DNA of 64,000 bases from Roseibium aggregatum IAM 12614 (GTDB lineage Bacteria; Pseudomonadota; Alphaproteobacteria; Rhizobiales; Stappiaceae), in contig NZ_AAUW01000006.1 in NCBI RefSeq assembly GCF_000168975.1, forward strand, positions 62,001 to 126,000. Reading direction: 5' to 3'. Shown in pieces: positions 1 through 8,732 of the stretch. The notes beneath the pieces are model-generated. The model was not told the origin of the DNA. It ran no database searches and saw nothing but the letters and a program-made list of their open reading frames with translations. Each line of letters opens with the position of its first letter. Position 1 is the stretch's first letter. The position numbers were made by a program, and so were the translations under genes.

Positions 1-3000
1 CCCGGTGACCTTCAGGAGCCGTCCGCCGAGAACGGCGGGCCGGAATTTCTCGTACATCTTCGGCCAGACGACCACGTTGGAAACGCCGGTCTCGTCCTCC
101 AGCGTCAGGAAGATCACGCCCGAGGCCGTGCCCGGGCGCTGGCGGGTGATCACCAGCCCGCAGACGGAAACGCGGCGCGCCTCGCGCGGGGTCAGCGCCG
201 CCAGCCGGTCATGCGGGGTCAGGTGCGGGATATGCGGGCGCAGCAGCTCCATCGGGTGGGCGCGAAGGGTTAGCCGGGTGGACAGGTAATCCTCCACCAC
301 TTCCTGCCCCAGATGCATGGTGGGCAGGAGGACATCCGGCTCGAAGATCGCCTCGCCGTCGATGGGGTCGTTGAAGAGCGGCAGCGGTTTGGGGCTGCGG
401 ATGGTCTTCACCTGCCAGAGGGCGGCCCGGCGGCTGAGCCCCATGCCGGCAAAGGCATCGGCTTCGGCCAGCCGCTCCAGCGTGGTCGGCATGACGCCGG
501 TGCGCAGCCACAGGGTTTCCGTATCCGGATAGCCGTTGCCGCGGGCCGCGACGATCCAAGCCGCGTCCTCCTCGCGCAGGCCCTTGATCTGGCGAAACCC
601 CAGGCGCAGCGCCAGTGCGCCGTCGCTGCGCCGCTCCAGGGTGTTGTCCCACAGGCTGGTGTTGACGCACACGGGGCGCACCTCCACCTGGTGCTCGCGG
701 GCATCGCGCACGATCTGCGCCGGGGCATAGAAGCCCATCGGCTGGGCATTCAGCAGCGCGCAGGCGAACTCTGCCGGGAAGTGGCATTTCAGGTAGGCCG
801 AGACATAGGCCAGCATGGCAAAGGCGGCCGCATGGCTTTCCGGAAAGCCGTATTCGCCGAACCCCTCGATCTGGCCGAAGCAGTTCTGGGCGAATTCCAG
901 CTCGTAGCCGCGCTCCAGCATGCCGGAGATGAACTTGTCCTTCAGCTGCCCGATGGTGCCCATGCGCCGGAAGGTGGCCATGGAGCGGCGCAGCTTGTCG
1001 GCTTCCGACGGTGTGAACCCGGCGGCGACCACGGCGATCTGCATCGCCTGTTCCTGGAACAGCGGCACGCCAAGCGTCTTGCCCAGCACCTCCTCCAGCG
1101 CCTTTGAGGGGAAGGTGACCTTCTCCCGGCCCTGGCGGCGGTTGATGTAAGGGTGCACCATGCCGCCCTGGATCGGGCCGGGGCGCACGATCGCCACCTC
1201 GATGACGAGGTCGTAGAATTCGCGCGGGCGCATGCGCGGCAGGAAGTTCATCTGCGCCCGGCTTTCCACCTGAAAGACGCCGATGGCATCGGCCACGCAC
1301 AGCATGTCATAGGTCTTCTTGTCGGCCTGGGGCACGGTGCCGAGTGTCAGTTCCTGGCCATGGTGGGTGTCGATCAGCTCGAAGCACTTGCGGATGCAGG
1401 TCAGCATGCCGAGGCTCAGCAGATCCACCTTCAGGATGCCGAGAGCGTCGATATCGTCCTTGTCCCATTCGATCACCGTGCGGTTTTCCATGGCCGCGTT
1501 CTCGATCGGGCAGAGGGCATCAAGCCGCCCCTGCGTGATCACGAAACCGCCGACATGCTGGCTGAGATGACGCGGAAAGCCGATGATTTCGCGGATCAGC
1601 TCGATGGTCTGGCGAACGCGCGGATTGTCGAGATCGAGCCCGATCTCCCGCATCCGCGTTTCTTCCGGCCCCTTGCTGGAACTGCCCCAGATCTGCCCGG
1701 CCAGCGCGGCGGTGACATCCGCATTCAGGCCCATCACCTTGCCGACCTCGCGGATCGCCGCGCGGGTGCGGAAGTGGATCACCGTGGCGCAGAGCCCGGC
1801 GCGGTGGCGGCCGTATTTTTCATAGACATACTGGATCACCTCCTCGCGGCGCTCATGCTCGAAATCGACGTCGATGTCCGGCGGCTCGCCCCGATGTTCG
1901 GAGATGAAGCGCTCCGACACCATGGTGATGGTTTCCGGCCCCACGTCGGTGATGCCGAGCGCATAGCAGATGATGGAATTGGCCGCCGAACCGCGCCCCT
2001 GGCACAGGATGTTCTTGCTGCGGGCAAAGCGGATGATGTCATGCACGGTCAGGAAATAGGCGGCGAAGGCAAGTTTGCGGATCAGCTTCAGTTCCTTTTC
2101 CGCCAGCGCCAGCGCGTGGTCCGGCACGCCCGCGGGATACCGCCTCTCCAGCCCCTCGTAGGTCAGCCGTTCCAGCCGCTCCTGGGGCGGTTCGTTGCCC
2201 GTGATCTCGTCCGGATATTCGTAGGAAAGTTCGGACAGATCGAAGCTGCAGCGGGTGGCGATTTCAAGCGTCCGGCGAAGGGCTGCCGGATGGTGGCGGA
2301 ACAGCCTTGCCATATCCTCCGGCGCCTTCAGCCGGCGTTCGCCATTGGGCAGGGCCCGTGTGCCGATGTCGTCAATGGTGCAGCCTTCGCGCAGGCACGT
2401 CAGCACATCGGCCAGCCGGCGCCGGCCGGCATGGTGCATCATCACATCGCCGACGGCGACCATCGGCGCGGCAAGCGAATGCGCCGCGCGGGCGCAGGTG
2501 CGGAACCAGGCCTGGTCGGTGCCGTCATAGCGGGGCGCCGCGCCCAGAAACACATGTCCCGGCGCTTCCTGGCGCAGGCGGTGAATGTGATCCTTAGCCG
2601 TCTCACAAATCGTCTCGCGGGCCATCTCCGGCTGCGGCAGGGCAATCAGGATCATGCCCTTGCAGGCGTTCATCAGGTCGGCAAAGTTCAGGTGGCACTC
2701 GCCCTTTTCCGCACGCCGCTTGCCGAGGGTAAGCAACTGGCTCAGCCGCTCATAGGCGGCGCGGTCGGTCGGCAGCGCTACCCAGTGCAGCGGGCTGTCC
2801 TGCAGGCAAAGCCGCGCGCCGACAATCAGCCGCGGCAGCTTCAGCGTCTGCGGGGCAGGCAGGGGCGGGCTCGTGTTCGTCTCCTTGCGGGAGGAGGTGT
2901 CGATCTGCGAATGCGAGCGGATCTGCACGCCTTCCTCGGCCGCCGCCCGCTTGATCTCCTTCAGCGCCGAATAGGCCCGGACAACCCCGGCCAGCGAATT

Positions 3001-3165
3001 GCGGTCGGTAATGGCAATCGCATCGAGATTGAGCATGGCGGCACGGGTCACCAGTTCCTCCGGATGGGAGGCTCCCCGCAGGAACGAAAAATTCGACGTC
3101 ACGGCCAGCTCCGCATAGCGGACCGGCTCGGGCCGGAAATCGTCAGGCGAAGGCAGCACGCTCAT
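1..3165 (-). CDS. dnaE2: Error-prone DNA polymerase III alpha subunit DnaE2 (3' end off the window)
   Basis: This is the C-family polymerase of the ImuA-ImuB-DnaE2 translesion synthesis system, which copies past damaged template during the SOS response. Reading leftward from the ATG at 3165 gives 1055 uninterrupted codons; the family is usually about 1080-1100 residues, so only a short C-terminal piece lies outside the window. The N-terminal PHP domain opens with YAELAVTSNFSFLRGASHP. The palm region holds CQGRGSAANSIICYALGIT and the acidic motif PPDIDVDFEHERR. The last visible part is the OB-fold stretch (VCGLVITRQRPGTASG). A GGAGG-like site (cagggaggcctgccg) precedes the start. It lies downstream of imuB but is separated from it by about 890 bp of repeats, so it may need its own promoter. 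Confidence 0.95.
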   Translation of the reverse strand, partial: MSVLPSPDDFRPEPVRYAELAVTSNFSFLRGASHPEELVTRAAMLNLDAIAITDRNSLAGVVRAYSALKEIKRAAAEEGVQIRSHSQIDTSSRKETNTSPPLPAPQTLKLPRLIVGARLCLQDSPLHWVALPTDRAAYERLSQLLTLGKRRAEKGECHLNFADLMNACKGMILIALPQPEMARETICETAKDHIHRLRQEAPGHVFLGAAPRYDGTDQAWFRTCARAAHSLAAPMVAVGDVMMHHAGRRRLADVLTCLREGCTIDDIGTRALPNGERRLKAPEDMARLFRHHPAALRRTLEIATRCSFDLSELSYEYPDEITGNEPPQERLERLTYEGLERRYPAGVPDHALALAEKELKLIRKLAFAAYFLTVHDIIRFARSKNILCQGRGSAANSIICYALGITDVGPETITMVSERFISEHRGEPPDIDVDFEHERREEVIQYVYEKYGRHRAGLCATVIHFRTRAAIREVGKVMGLNADVTAALAGQIWGSSSKGPEETRMREIGLDLDNPRVRQTIELIREIIGFPRHLSQHVGGFVITQGRLDALCPIENAAMENRTVIEWDKDDIDALGILKVDLLSLGMLTCIRKCFELIDTHHGQELTLGTVPQADKKTYDMLCVADAIGVFQVESRAQMNFLPRMRPREFYDLVIEVAIVRPGPIQGGMVHPYINRRQGREKVTFPSKALEEVLGKTLGVPLFQEQAMQIAVVAAGFTPSEADKLRRSMATFRRMGTIGQLKDKFISGMLERGYELEFAQNCFGQIEGFGEYGFPESHAAAFAMLAYVSAYLKCHFPAEFACALLNAQPMGFYAPAQIVRDAREHQVEVRPVCVNTSLWDNTLERRSDGALALRLGFRQIKGLREEDAAWIVAARGNGYPDTETLWLRTGVMPTTLERLAEADAFAGMGLSRRAALWQVKTIRSPKPLPLFNDPIDGEAIFEPDVLLPTMHLGQEVVEDYLSTRLTLRAHPMELLRPHIPHLTPHDRLAALTPREARRVSVCGLVITRQRPGTASGVIFLTLEDETGVSNVVVWPKMYEKFRPAVLGGRLLKVTG

Positions 3166-3420
3166 CGGCAGGCCTCCCTGTTCTTTCCGGCGCTGTCCTT
3201 GCAAGACAGATGCGCGAGATCCCCATATCCCCGCGTACCGCCCTGGCGAAACAAAAGCGCAAAGCCCGGCCTCAACCGCCGGTCCGCTTTCCCTGCCGGC
3301 ACCGGAAGCCCCTGACGGCACCGCTCTGCAAACGAGTAGGCCCCGGATCTCGCGATGCTCGTCCGGGGTGACACCGAGCAAGGGGCGGGGAGAGCCGGAA
3401 CGGCAGTGGTCCTCTCCGCC

Positions 3421-3975
3421 GTCATCCCGGACGCAGCGCAGCGGAGATCCGGGGGCGGGGAGCCCGGGATCGGGGAGTTCAGGGTCGATCTGACCGGCAC
3501 CGTTTGCAGCTTATGGCGTGTCCTGGGTCCCCGCTTGCGCGGGGATGACAGCGGGGGCAAATCCTGAGCCGCGACAGTTCCAGCCGCTTTCCTCGCAAGG
3601 CACAAGAGGGCGCAAAGCCCAGAGGCATTCCGAAGGGCCGCAACAACAACCATCCTCTCCGCCGTCATCCCGGACGCAGCGAAGCGGAGATCCGGGACCG
3701 GGGAGCATAGGATCGGGGAATTCAGGGTCGATCTGACCGGCACCGTTTGCAGCCTATGGAATGTCCTGGGTCCCCGCTTGCGCGGGGATGACAGCAGGGG
3801 CAAATCCTGAGACACCGCAGTTCCAGCCGCATTCCTTGCAAGGGGCAGGAGGGCGCAAAGCCCAGAGGCATTCCGAAGGGCCGGAACAACAACCGTCCTC
3901 TCCGCCGTCATCCCGGACGCAGCGGAGCGGAGATCCGGGACCGGGGAGCCCAGGATCTGGGAGCCCGGACCTGCC
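3421..3975. repeat. 243-bp tandem repeat array between imuB and dnaE2
   Basis: The string gtcatcccggacgcagcg recurs at 3421, 3664 and 3907, a spacing of exactly 243 bp. There are two full units and a partial third, with a degraded piece upstream from about 3390. Each unit opens with gtcatcccgg and carries ccccgcttgcgcggggatga further in, so its two halves face each other like paired REP palindromes. Open frames across the array have repeat-derived translations and are not genes. The rest of 3166-4054 contains nothing else that I recognise. Confidence 0.85.
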
Positions 3976-4054
3976 GGTTTGGCTGTGTTCGTGCCGCGCC
4001 TGGCCGGGAAGGCGATGGAAGCGATGGAGGCGGGGTGTAAACTGCGGAAGCCCA

Positions 4055-5521
4055 TCAGCCGAACTCCCCTTGCACGAACCAGGCCGGGTGCTGGGGCGTG
4101 TGGAACAGCCACAGGCGCTGGCCCTGGTGGGTGGCGATGCGCCAGTAGTCGCGCAGGCCCTTGGCCCAGCTGTCGTCCAGGTCCCACCAGGCAGGGGTGA
4201 TCCGTTCCGGCCCCTCGGCCTCGAACACGGTCAGGGCCCGGCCGCGCCAGCGGAAGCGCCGGGGCGGTTCGAAGCCGGTGCCGGAAATCGGTTCGGGCGC
4301 GAACAGGCGGATCGGGCGCGGACGGTTGGCGGGCCAGGCTTGCGCCGGGCGGCTGTAGGCGGCGGGCACCAGCTTGAAGCTACGTTCGGGAATGTGGCTG
4401 TCGACCGGCTGGAACCGCAGGATATTGTCGAGGCCCACCCGGTTGCCGAGCTGGGTGATGAGATCGTCGAGCCCGTCCTTCTCCAGGCCTTCGGTGCGGT
4501 CCAGCTGGCGCATGCCGAGCGGTTCCACCTCTGTTGCCTCCAGGCGGATCATGTCGATGCCATAGCCCGCATCCACCGCGCTGACCCCGCGCTCGAACAG
4601 GGCGAGGATCCGTTCCGGGTCGCGCATCGGCCGGGCGAGCTTCAGTTCCACTGCCTGGTTTTCCTGGTCGACCCGGCGAAAGGTCAGCTTCAGGCTGCGC
4701 GCGCCCTTCTGCGCGGTGTCGAGCCGCTGGCACAGATGCGCGGTCAGCCGGCGGGCGGCGGCCATGACATCGTCCAGAAGGCCGATCGGATCGGGCAGGG
4801 TCATGCGCACGGCAAAGCCCGGCTCTTCGCCAAGGGGGGAAATCTGCTCGGGCAGCGCCCCCAGAGCCTGGTCGAGGCGGCGCAGGACGTCAGGCTCGTA
4901 TCGCCGGGCAACGGTGGCGCGCGGCAGATTGTAGAGCTGCGAGACCGTGGCGATGCCGAGCCGTTCCAGACTGGTGCAGGTCTGGTCGGACAGCCGCAGG
5001 GCCGACAAGGGCAGCGGGCCGATGCGGGCAAGGGTCTCGCCGGTCTCGGCAATGCCTTCGGCAAACCGGGACAGCGCCCAGGCCGTTCCCGGGGTGTCGG
5101 CAAGGCCGAGCCGGGCGGTCAGCCCCGCCCGGGCCAGCCGGGCGCGGATGTCGTCCAGCAGCGGTTCCTCGCCGCCAAGCAGATGGGCCGAGCCGGTGAT
5201 GTCGAGAAAAAGGCCGTTGCGCCCGTCAAGGCCGACCCAGGGGCAGTAGCGGGTCGCCCACCGGGCCAGCATCCTCAAAAAGCGCTGGTCGGCGGCCGGG
5301 TCCGCCGGGCGGGTCAGCAGGCCGGGGCAGAAGCTGCGGGCGTGAACCAGCGTCATGCCGCGGTTGAGGCCGAAGCTTTCGGCACGCGGGCACAGGTCGT
5401 AAAGGCGTTCGGAATTGCGGTCGAAAAGGCTCAGCGCAAAGGGCGCGTCGACGGGCCGGGCACGCAGGGAGCGCTCAGCCGCCAGCCTCGGAAACCACAA
5501 TGACACGATGCGCCGCTGCAT
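4055..5521 (-). CDS. imuB: ImuB, Y-family polymerase-like SOS mutagenesis protein
   Basis: ImuB is a catalytically inactive relative of Y-family polymerases that bridges DnaE2, ImuA and the beta clamp. The 488-residue product is of usual family length. It begins MQRRIVSLWFPRLAAERS, the typical ImuB opening, and continues with a palm/fingers-like region (about residues 1-150, with PRAESFGLNRGMTLVHAR) and a helix-hairpin-helix-like section near residue 180 (LSDQTCTSLERLGIATVSQL). EQISPLG near residue 225 could be a clamp-binding element, which is inference. The start overlaps the 3' end of imuA by 47 bp, as expected for translational coupling. A LexA-type box lies 27 bp upstream, inside imuA. 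Confidence 0.93.
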   Translation of the reverse strand: MQRRIVSLWFPRLAAERSLRARPVDAPFALSLFDRNSERLYDLCPRAESFGLNRGMTLVHARSFCPGLLTRPADPAADQRFLRMLARWATRYCPWVGLDGRNGLFLDITGSAHLLGGEEPLLDDIRARLARAGLTARLGLADTPGTAWALSRFAEGIAETGETLARIGPLPLSALRLSDQTCTSLERLGIATVSQLYNLPRATVARRYEPDVLRRLDQALGALPEQISPLGEEPGFAVRMTLPDPIGLLDDVMAAARRLTAHLCQRLDTAQKGARSLKLTFRRVDQENQAVELKLARPMRDPERILALFERGVSAVDAGYGIDMIRLEATEVEPLGMRQLDRTEGLEKDGLDDLITQLGNRVGLDNILRFQPVDSHIPERSFKLVPAAYSRPAQAWPANRPRPIRLFAPEPISGTGFEPPRRFRWRGRALTVFEAEGPERITPAWWDLDDSWAKGLRDYWRIATHQGQRLWLFHTPQHPAWFVQGEFG

Positions 5522-6071
5522 CCCAACGTACTACCCATTCCGACAATGTTCCTATTTTGTTCTTTATAAGCGACCAGCGCCAATGAGTCGAGTCGTGACC
5601 ATTTTGACGAGGCACCGGCGCAAGCCCGGAAGAGGGACCGGACGGGGCGGCAAGACCGGTGCTGCGCCAGCGGGTTTCGGCCGCATTGCTGCCCGCACCT
5701 TCCGGGATCAGCAGGATGGCCGTGGTGCGCCCGGCCTCGGCCGCCAGCTGCAGCCGGCGGCCTTCCGTCAGCCCGACAGTGCCGGACAGTTCGGCCACCA
5801 CCAGCCCGGCGGCGCCGGACCTGAGCGCGGTCTCCGCACTGGCCAGAGCAGTCAGCTGGTTGCCGGCGCGGGTGAGAAGCAGCCGGCCCGGATCGCAATA
5901 GGGGGCAAGACCTTCCGGGTTCACCGTCGGCCGCCAGTCTTCCGAAATCCACACGACGGCGCCCTTGGTCATCCCCGCGGCGATCGCGGCAAAGCTCAAC
6001 GCGCTGTCGCCGCACACTTCATGGGCGCGGGCGTGTTTCAACGGAAAGACGGAGGAGAATTTCAAGGACAT
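5475..6071 (-). CDS. imuA: ImuA, RecA-like SOS mutagenesis protein
   Basis: ImuA is the RecA/SulA-related accessory of the ImuB-DnaE2 mutasome. The 198-residue reading from the ATG at 6071 shows the expected ImuA pattern: a HEVCGDSALSFAAIAAG segment near residue 16, PYCDPGRLLLTRAGN near residue 60, an SAETALRSGAAGLVVAEL core helix-strand pair, and a C-terminal SEWVVRWDAAAHR. It is shorter than common ImuA proteins (about 230-260 residues), mainly at the N terminus. The frame stays open far upstream, but that extension runs antisense through the 6222-6914 gene and is not credible. It overlaps imuB by 47 bp. The last 25 codons are unusually AT-rich because they contain the LexA box. Confidence 0.85.
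   Translation of the reverse strand: MSLKFSSVFPLKHARAHEVCGDSALSFAAIAAGMTKGAVVWISEDWRPTVNPEGLAPYCDPGRLLLTRAGNQLTALASAETALRSGAAGLVVAELSGTVGLTEGRRLQLAAEAGRTTAILLIPEGAGSNAAETRWRSTGLAAPSGPSSGLAPVPRQNGHDSTHWRWSLIKNKIGTLSEWVVRWDAAAHRVIVVSEAGG
5548..5562. promoter_or_regulatory. LexA (SOS) box inside the 3' end of imuA
   Basis: The plus strand reads GTTC-CTATTTT-GTTC (minus strand GAAC-N7-GAAC), an exact match to the alphaproteobacterial LexA consensus. It lies 27-41 bp upstream of the imuB ATG and within the last 30 codons of imuA. No second GTTC-N7-GTTC is visible upstream of the imuA start. Confidence 0.75.
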
Positions 6072-6221
6072 GCAAGGATCGTCTGTAGCAATCGGTTGAG
6101 CAAAGCCTAACCCATGGAAGCTGTTTGCGGAACCGGATACAGGCCGTATCCATTCCAAACAGCCGTTGCCGGGCAGGAGCCGGGTTGCTATACGCCCGGC
6201 ACAACAGGCAGGAAAGCACCA

Positions 6222-6914
6222 ATGACCAGCAGCCTTCTGGACGGCCGGAAGATCAGGACGATTTCCATCGTCGGCAACGGACCGATTTCCGAGGCCGATG
6301 CGCCGGAAATCGACAAGGCGGACCTGGTGCTGCGCTTCAACAGCGCGCCGGCCCTTGGGGCCGCAGGCCAGCGGGTCGACGTTCTGATGCTCAACCGCGC
6401 CCGGGTCTATATGTCGAAGCGGATCAACCCGCTTGCCCTTGAGCGCGCGCCGGAAGTCTGGGTGAACGACATAAAGGAGAACGGCGAGGTCGACTGGCTG
6501 TTCGCGCGCGAATGCAAGCCGCGCTATCTGGGTTTCGGCCCAACGAACAAGGCGCGGGAACACCTGAAGAGATTCGATCCGTTCGACCGCAGCAACCCGA
6601 CATCGGGCGCATCCATCATCGCCGAATTCCTGGATGTTCTGCCGGACGCTGAAATCCACCTCTTCGGCTTCACCCATCAGGGCAAGCAGCACACCCATGA
6701 CTGGGATGCGGAAAAGCAGTGGGTCCAGCAGCTCTGCGACGAGGGCCGCATTCACAAACATCTGACACCGGGGCCGAAGCCCCGGCGGAGCCTCTTGGGC
6801 AGGCTGGAATACGCGTTCCGCTTTCTGGAAAAGCGGGCCAAGCATTATCTCTACAACAAGATCCTGCATTCCTCCGCAAGCACGAAGCGCCGGATCTTCG
6901 GACAGGACGCCTGA
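6222..6914 (+). CDS. GT29-like (sialyltransferase-fold) glycosyltransferase
   Basis: The 230-residue product shows, in order, the sequence logic of sialyltransferase motifs. An L-type motif (residues about 14-50) has VGNGP, then EIDKADLVLRFN, as in the eukaryotic VGN...ID..D.V.R.N pattern. An S-type motif (about 125-140) has NPTSG followed by a hydrophobic helix and EIHLFGF. A VS-type HX4E motif (HDWDAE) lies near residue 158. The family transfers sialic-acid-like sugars from CMP donors; donor and acceptor here are unknown. The ATG at 6222 follows aggaaag at a good distance; an ATG at 6114 in the same frame lacks a ribosome site and adds an unrelated leader. It is divergent from imuA and apparently monocistronic. 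Confidence 0.65.
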   Translation: MTSSLLDGRKIRTISIVGNGPISEADAPEIDKADLVLRFNSAPALGAAGQRVDVLMLNRARVYMSKRINPLALERAPEVWVNDIKENGEVDWLFARECKPRYLGFGPTNKAREHLKRFDPFDRSNPTSGASIIAEFLDVLPDAEIHLFGFTHQGKQHTHDWDAEKQWVQQLCDEGRIHKHLTPGPKPRRSLLGRLEYAFRFLEKRAKHYLYNKILHSSASTKRRIFGQDA

Positions 6915-7024
6915 AGGCGCGGCAAGGCAGGCCGAAGCCACCTGCCGGGTCCGGACCTCCTGTCCCGGGCTGGTAAGCGATTGAAAAAATCCGCACTTTC
7001 CACAGGCCGGCGAATGTCACCAGG

Positions 7025-7060
7025 AGTTCATATGAACGACTGACCAGTTTCATATGAGCC
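7025..7060 (+). promoter_or_regulatory. Distal Pho-box-like site upstream of ugpB
   Basis: GTTCATATGAAC (7026-7037) is a perfect palindrome, and a second TTTCATATGAG copy is centred 22 bp downstream. Read as 7-bp elements every 11 bp, TTCAT occurs in the first and third positions, resembling PhoB half-sites with a poor middle one. A palindrome-binding repressor is the alternative reading. Confidence 0.4.
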
Positions 7061-7250
7061 ACCTAAATTCAGCGAAAACGCCAGCGTTAACGCGGATTGC
7101 AGCATGGGGGAAGCCGTGCGCACAGGCATGCTTTGACGGCCGGACGAGATCGCGGGTTCCTCTGCAACGGCAGCCTTGCATCCACTGAATGGTCAGGATT
7201 CTTCAAATTTAATCCGTTCCCTCTTGCGGACGCGGTCAAGGCGTCTTTTA

Positions 7251-7286
7251 ATGTTCATATGAGCGTCATATAACGTTCATATGAAA
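7251..7286 (+). promoter_or_regulatory. Pho-box-like triple direct repeat upstream of ugpB
   Basis: Three consecutive 11-bp units carry TGTTCAT, GCGTCAT and CGTTCAT, each followed by ATGA or ATAA; the CATATR centres are spaced 11 and 11 bp. This matches the architecture of PhoB boxes (7-bp repeats with 4-bp spacers), and ugp operons are classic Pho regulon members. It lies about 115 bp before the ugpB ATG, in an otherwise empty 487-bp gap (6915-7401). Confidence 0.55.
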
Positions 7287-7401
7287 ACAATACGAAACGC
7301 AGGCGTTATCGTTTCTGGTGCTGATAAAGCCATTTCGGCACCGAGAGAGAACCAACTGCTGACCGGGGCAAAAACGCCCTGCTAGATGGGAGCAAATAAA
7401 C

Positions 7402-8712
7402 ATGGCTTATCGCAAGACCGTCGCCAGCCTCGTTGCTGCGGCCGCCCTGTTGGGCACGTCCTCCGCTTCATATGCGGCGACCGACATTTCCTGGTGGCAC
7501 GCCATGGGCGGCAAGCTCGGCGAAGTCGTTGTCGACATTTCCAACGGCTACAATGAATCCCAGGACGCCTGCCAGATCACGCCGGTCTTCAAGGGCACCT
7601 ACGAAGAAACCCTGACCTCCGGCATCGCAGCATTCCGCGCTGGCGAACAGCCGAACATCCTGCAGGTGTTCGATGCTGGCGCCGCCACCATCATCGGTGC
7701 AAAGGGTGCTGTTGTTCCGGTTGAAGACCTGCTCAAGGACAATGGTGTTGCCTTCGACATCGAAGACTACATCGCCGGTGTTCGCTATTTCTATGCCGAC
7801 AGCGACGGCAAGATGATCGGCATGCCGTTCAACTCCTCCGCTCCGATCCTCTACATCAACGAAGATGCGATGAAGAAGGCCGGTGTCGAAGCTCCGAAGA
7901 CCTACGAAGAGTTCGAAGCCATTGCTCCGAAGCTGAAGGAAGCCGGTTACGTGCCGCTCGTTCAGTCGCACCTGCCGTGGGAATTCGTCGAGAACTTCAA
8001 GTCCCGTCATAACCTGCAGTTCGCAACCAACAACAACGGTTACGACGGCGCGGAAGGCACCGAGCTGGTTTTCGGCGAGCCGATCAAGAACCACTTCAAG
8101 GCTGCCAAGAAGTGGCTCGACGAAGGCCTCTTCGGTTACTACGGCACCGGCTGGGGTGACAACCAGACCCCGTTCAACGAAGGCAAGGTTGCCCTCTGGA
8201 TCGGGTCTTCAGGCTCCTTCGGCGGTATCGCCGACACGGTCGACTTCCCGTTCTCCGCAACCTTCCTGCCTTACTGGGAAGCTGTTGAAGGCGCCAACAA
8301 GGCTTCCTTCATCGGTGGTGCGGCTCTCTTTGCAATGTCCGGCAAGTCGGCTGAAGAGAACAAGTGCGTTGCCTCCTTCTTCGAGTACCTGACCTCTCCG
8401 GAAGTCCAGTACATGTGGCACAAGGAAACCGGTTACGTGCCGGTCACCGAAGCTGCCTATGAGCTGGCCAAGAAGGACGGTCACTACGAGCGCACCCCGG
8501 CGGCCGAAGTCGGCATCCAGCAGCTTTCCCTGGAAGGCGGCGAGTGGACCAAGGGCTACCGCATGGGCTTCTACGTCCAGATCCGCGACGTCATGAACCG
8601 CGAACTCGGCAAGGTCTTCTCTGGTGAAACCAGCGTCGACGACGCGTTCGCAACGATCAAGGCCGACGGCGACAAGCTTCTTGAGCGTTTCGCCAAGACC
8701 ACCAGCAACTAA
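7402..8712 (+). CDS. ugpB: Glycerol-3-phosphate ABC transporter substrate-binding protein UgpB
   Basis: This is the periplasmic binding protein for sn-glycerol-3-phosphate (and possibly glycerophosphodiesters). It has 436 residues, normal for UgpB. A Sec signal peptide covers about residues 1-25 (hydrophobic VASLVAAAALLG, cleavage after SYA). The mature protein starts TDISWWHAMGGKLGEVV, the hallmark of UgpB within the sugar-binding family 1 fold. FKGTYEETLTSGIAAFRAG and AGYVPLVQSH are also characteristic. Codon use is strongly biased, as expected for an abundant binding protein. It heads the ugpBAEC cluster, preceded by Pho-box-like repeats and followed by a strong hairpin. Confidence 0.95.
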   Translation: MAYRKTVASLVAAAALLGTSSASYAATDISWWHAMGGKLGEVVVDISNGYNESQDACQITPVFKGTYEETLTSGIAAFRAGEQPNILQVFDAGAATIIGAKGAVVPVEDLLKDNGVAFDIEDYIAGVRYFYADSDGKMIGMPFNSSAPILYINEDAMKKAGVEAPKTYEEFEAIAPKLKEAGYVPLVQSHLPWEFVENFKSRHNLQFATNNNGYDGAEGTELVFGEPIKNHFKAAKKWLDEGLFGYYGTGWGDNQTPFNEGKVALWIGSSGSFGGIADTVDFPFSATFLPYWEAVEGANKASFIGGAALFAMSGKSAEENKCVASFFEYLTSPEVQYMWHKETGYVPVTEAAYELAKKDGHYERTPAAEVGIQQLSLEGGEWTKGYRMGFYVQIRDVMNRELGKVFSGETSVDDAFATIKADGDKLLERFAKTTSN

Positions 8713-8732
8713 GTCTGACTTGGTTGCCAGAC

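Noticed and set aside
1153..3315. Long plus-strand frame (720 codons) opposite dnaE2
   Set aside because: It is a shadow in a high-GC genome; the minus strand encodes an unmistakable DnaE2 over the whole interval, and the plus translation has no family features.
3421..3975. CRISPR array
   Set aside because: Periods of 243 and 195 bp with near-identical full units and no unique spacers exclude CRISPR in both arrays.
3761..5503. Plus-strand frame of 580 codons opposite imuB
   Set aside because: It includes repeat-array sequence and is antisense to imuB, with low-complexity shadow composition.
5475..6941. 488-codon minus-strand frame covering imuA and the region upstream
   Set aside because: Only the part from the ATG at 6071 matches ImuA. 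The upstream part is antisense to the GT29-like gene.
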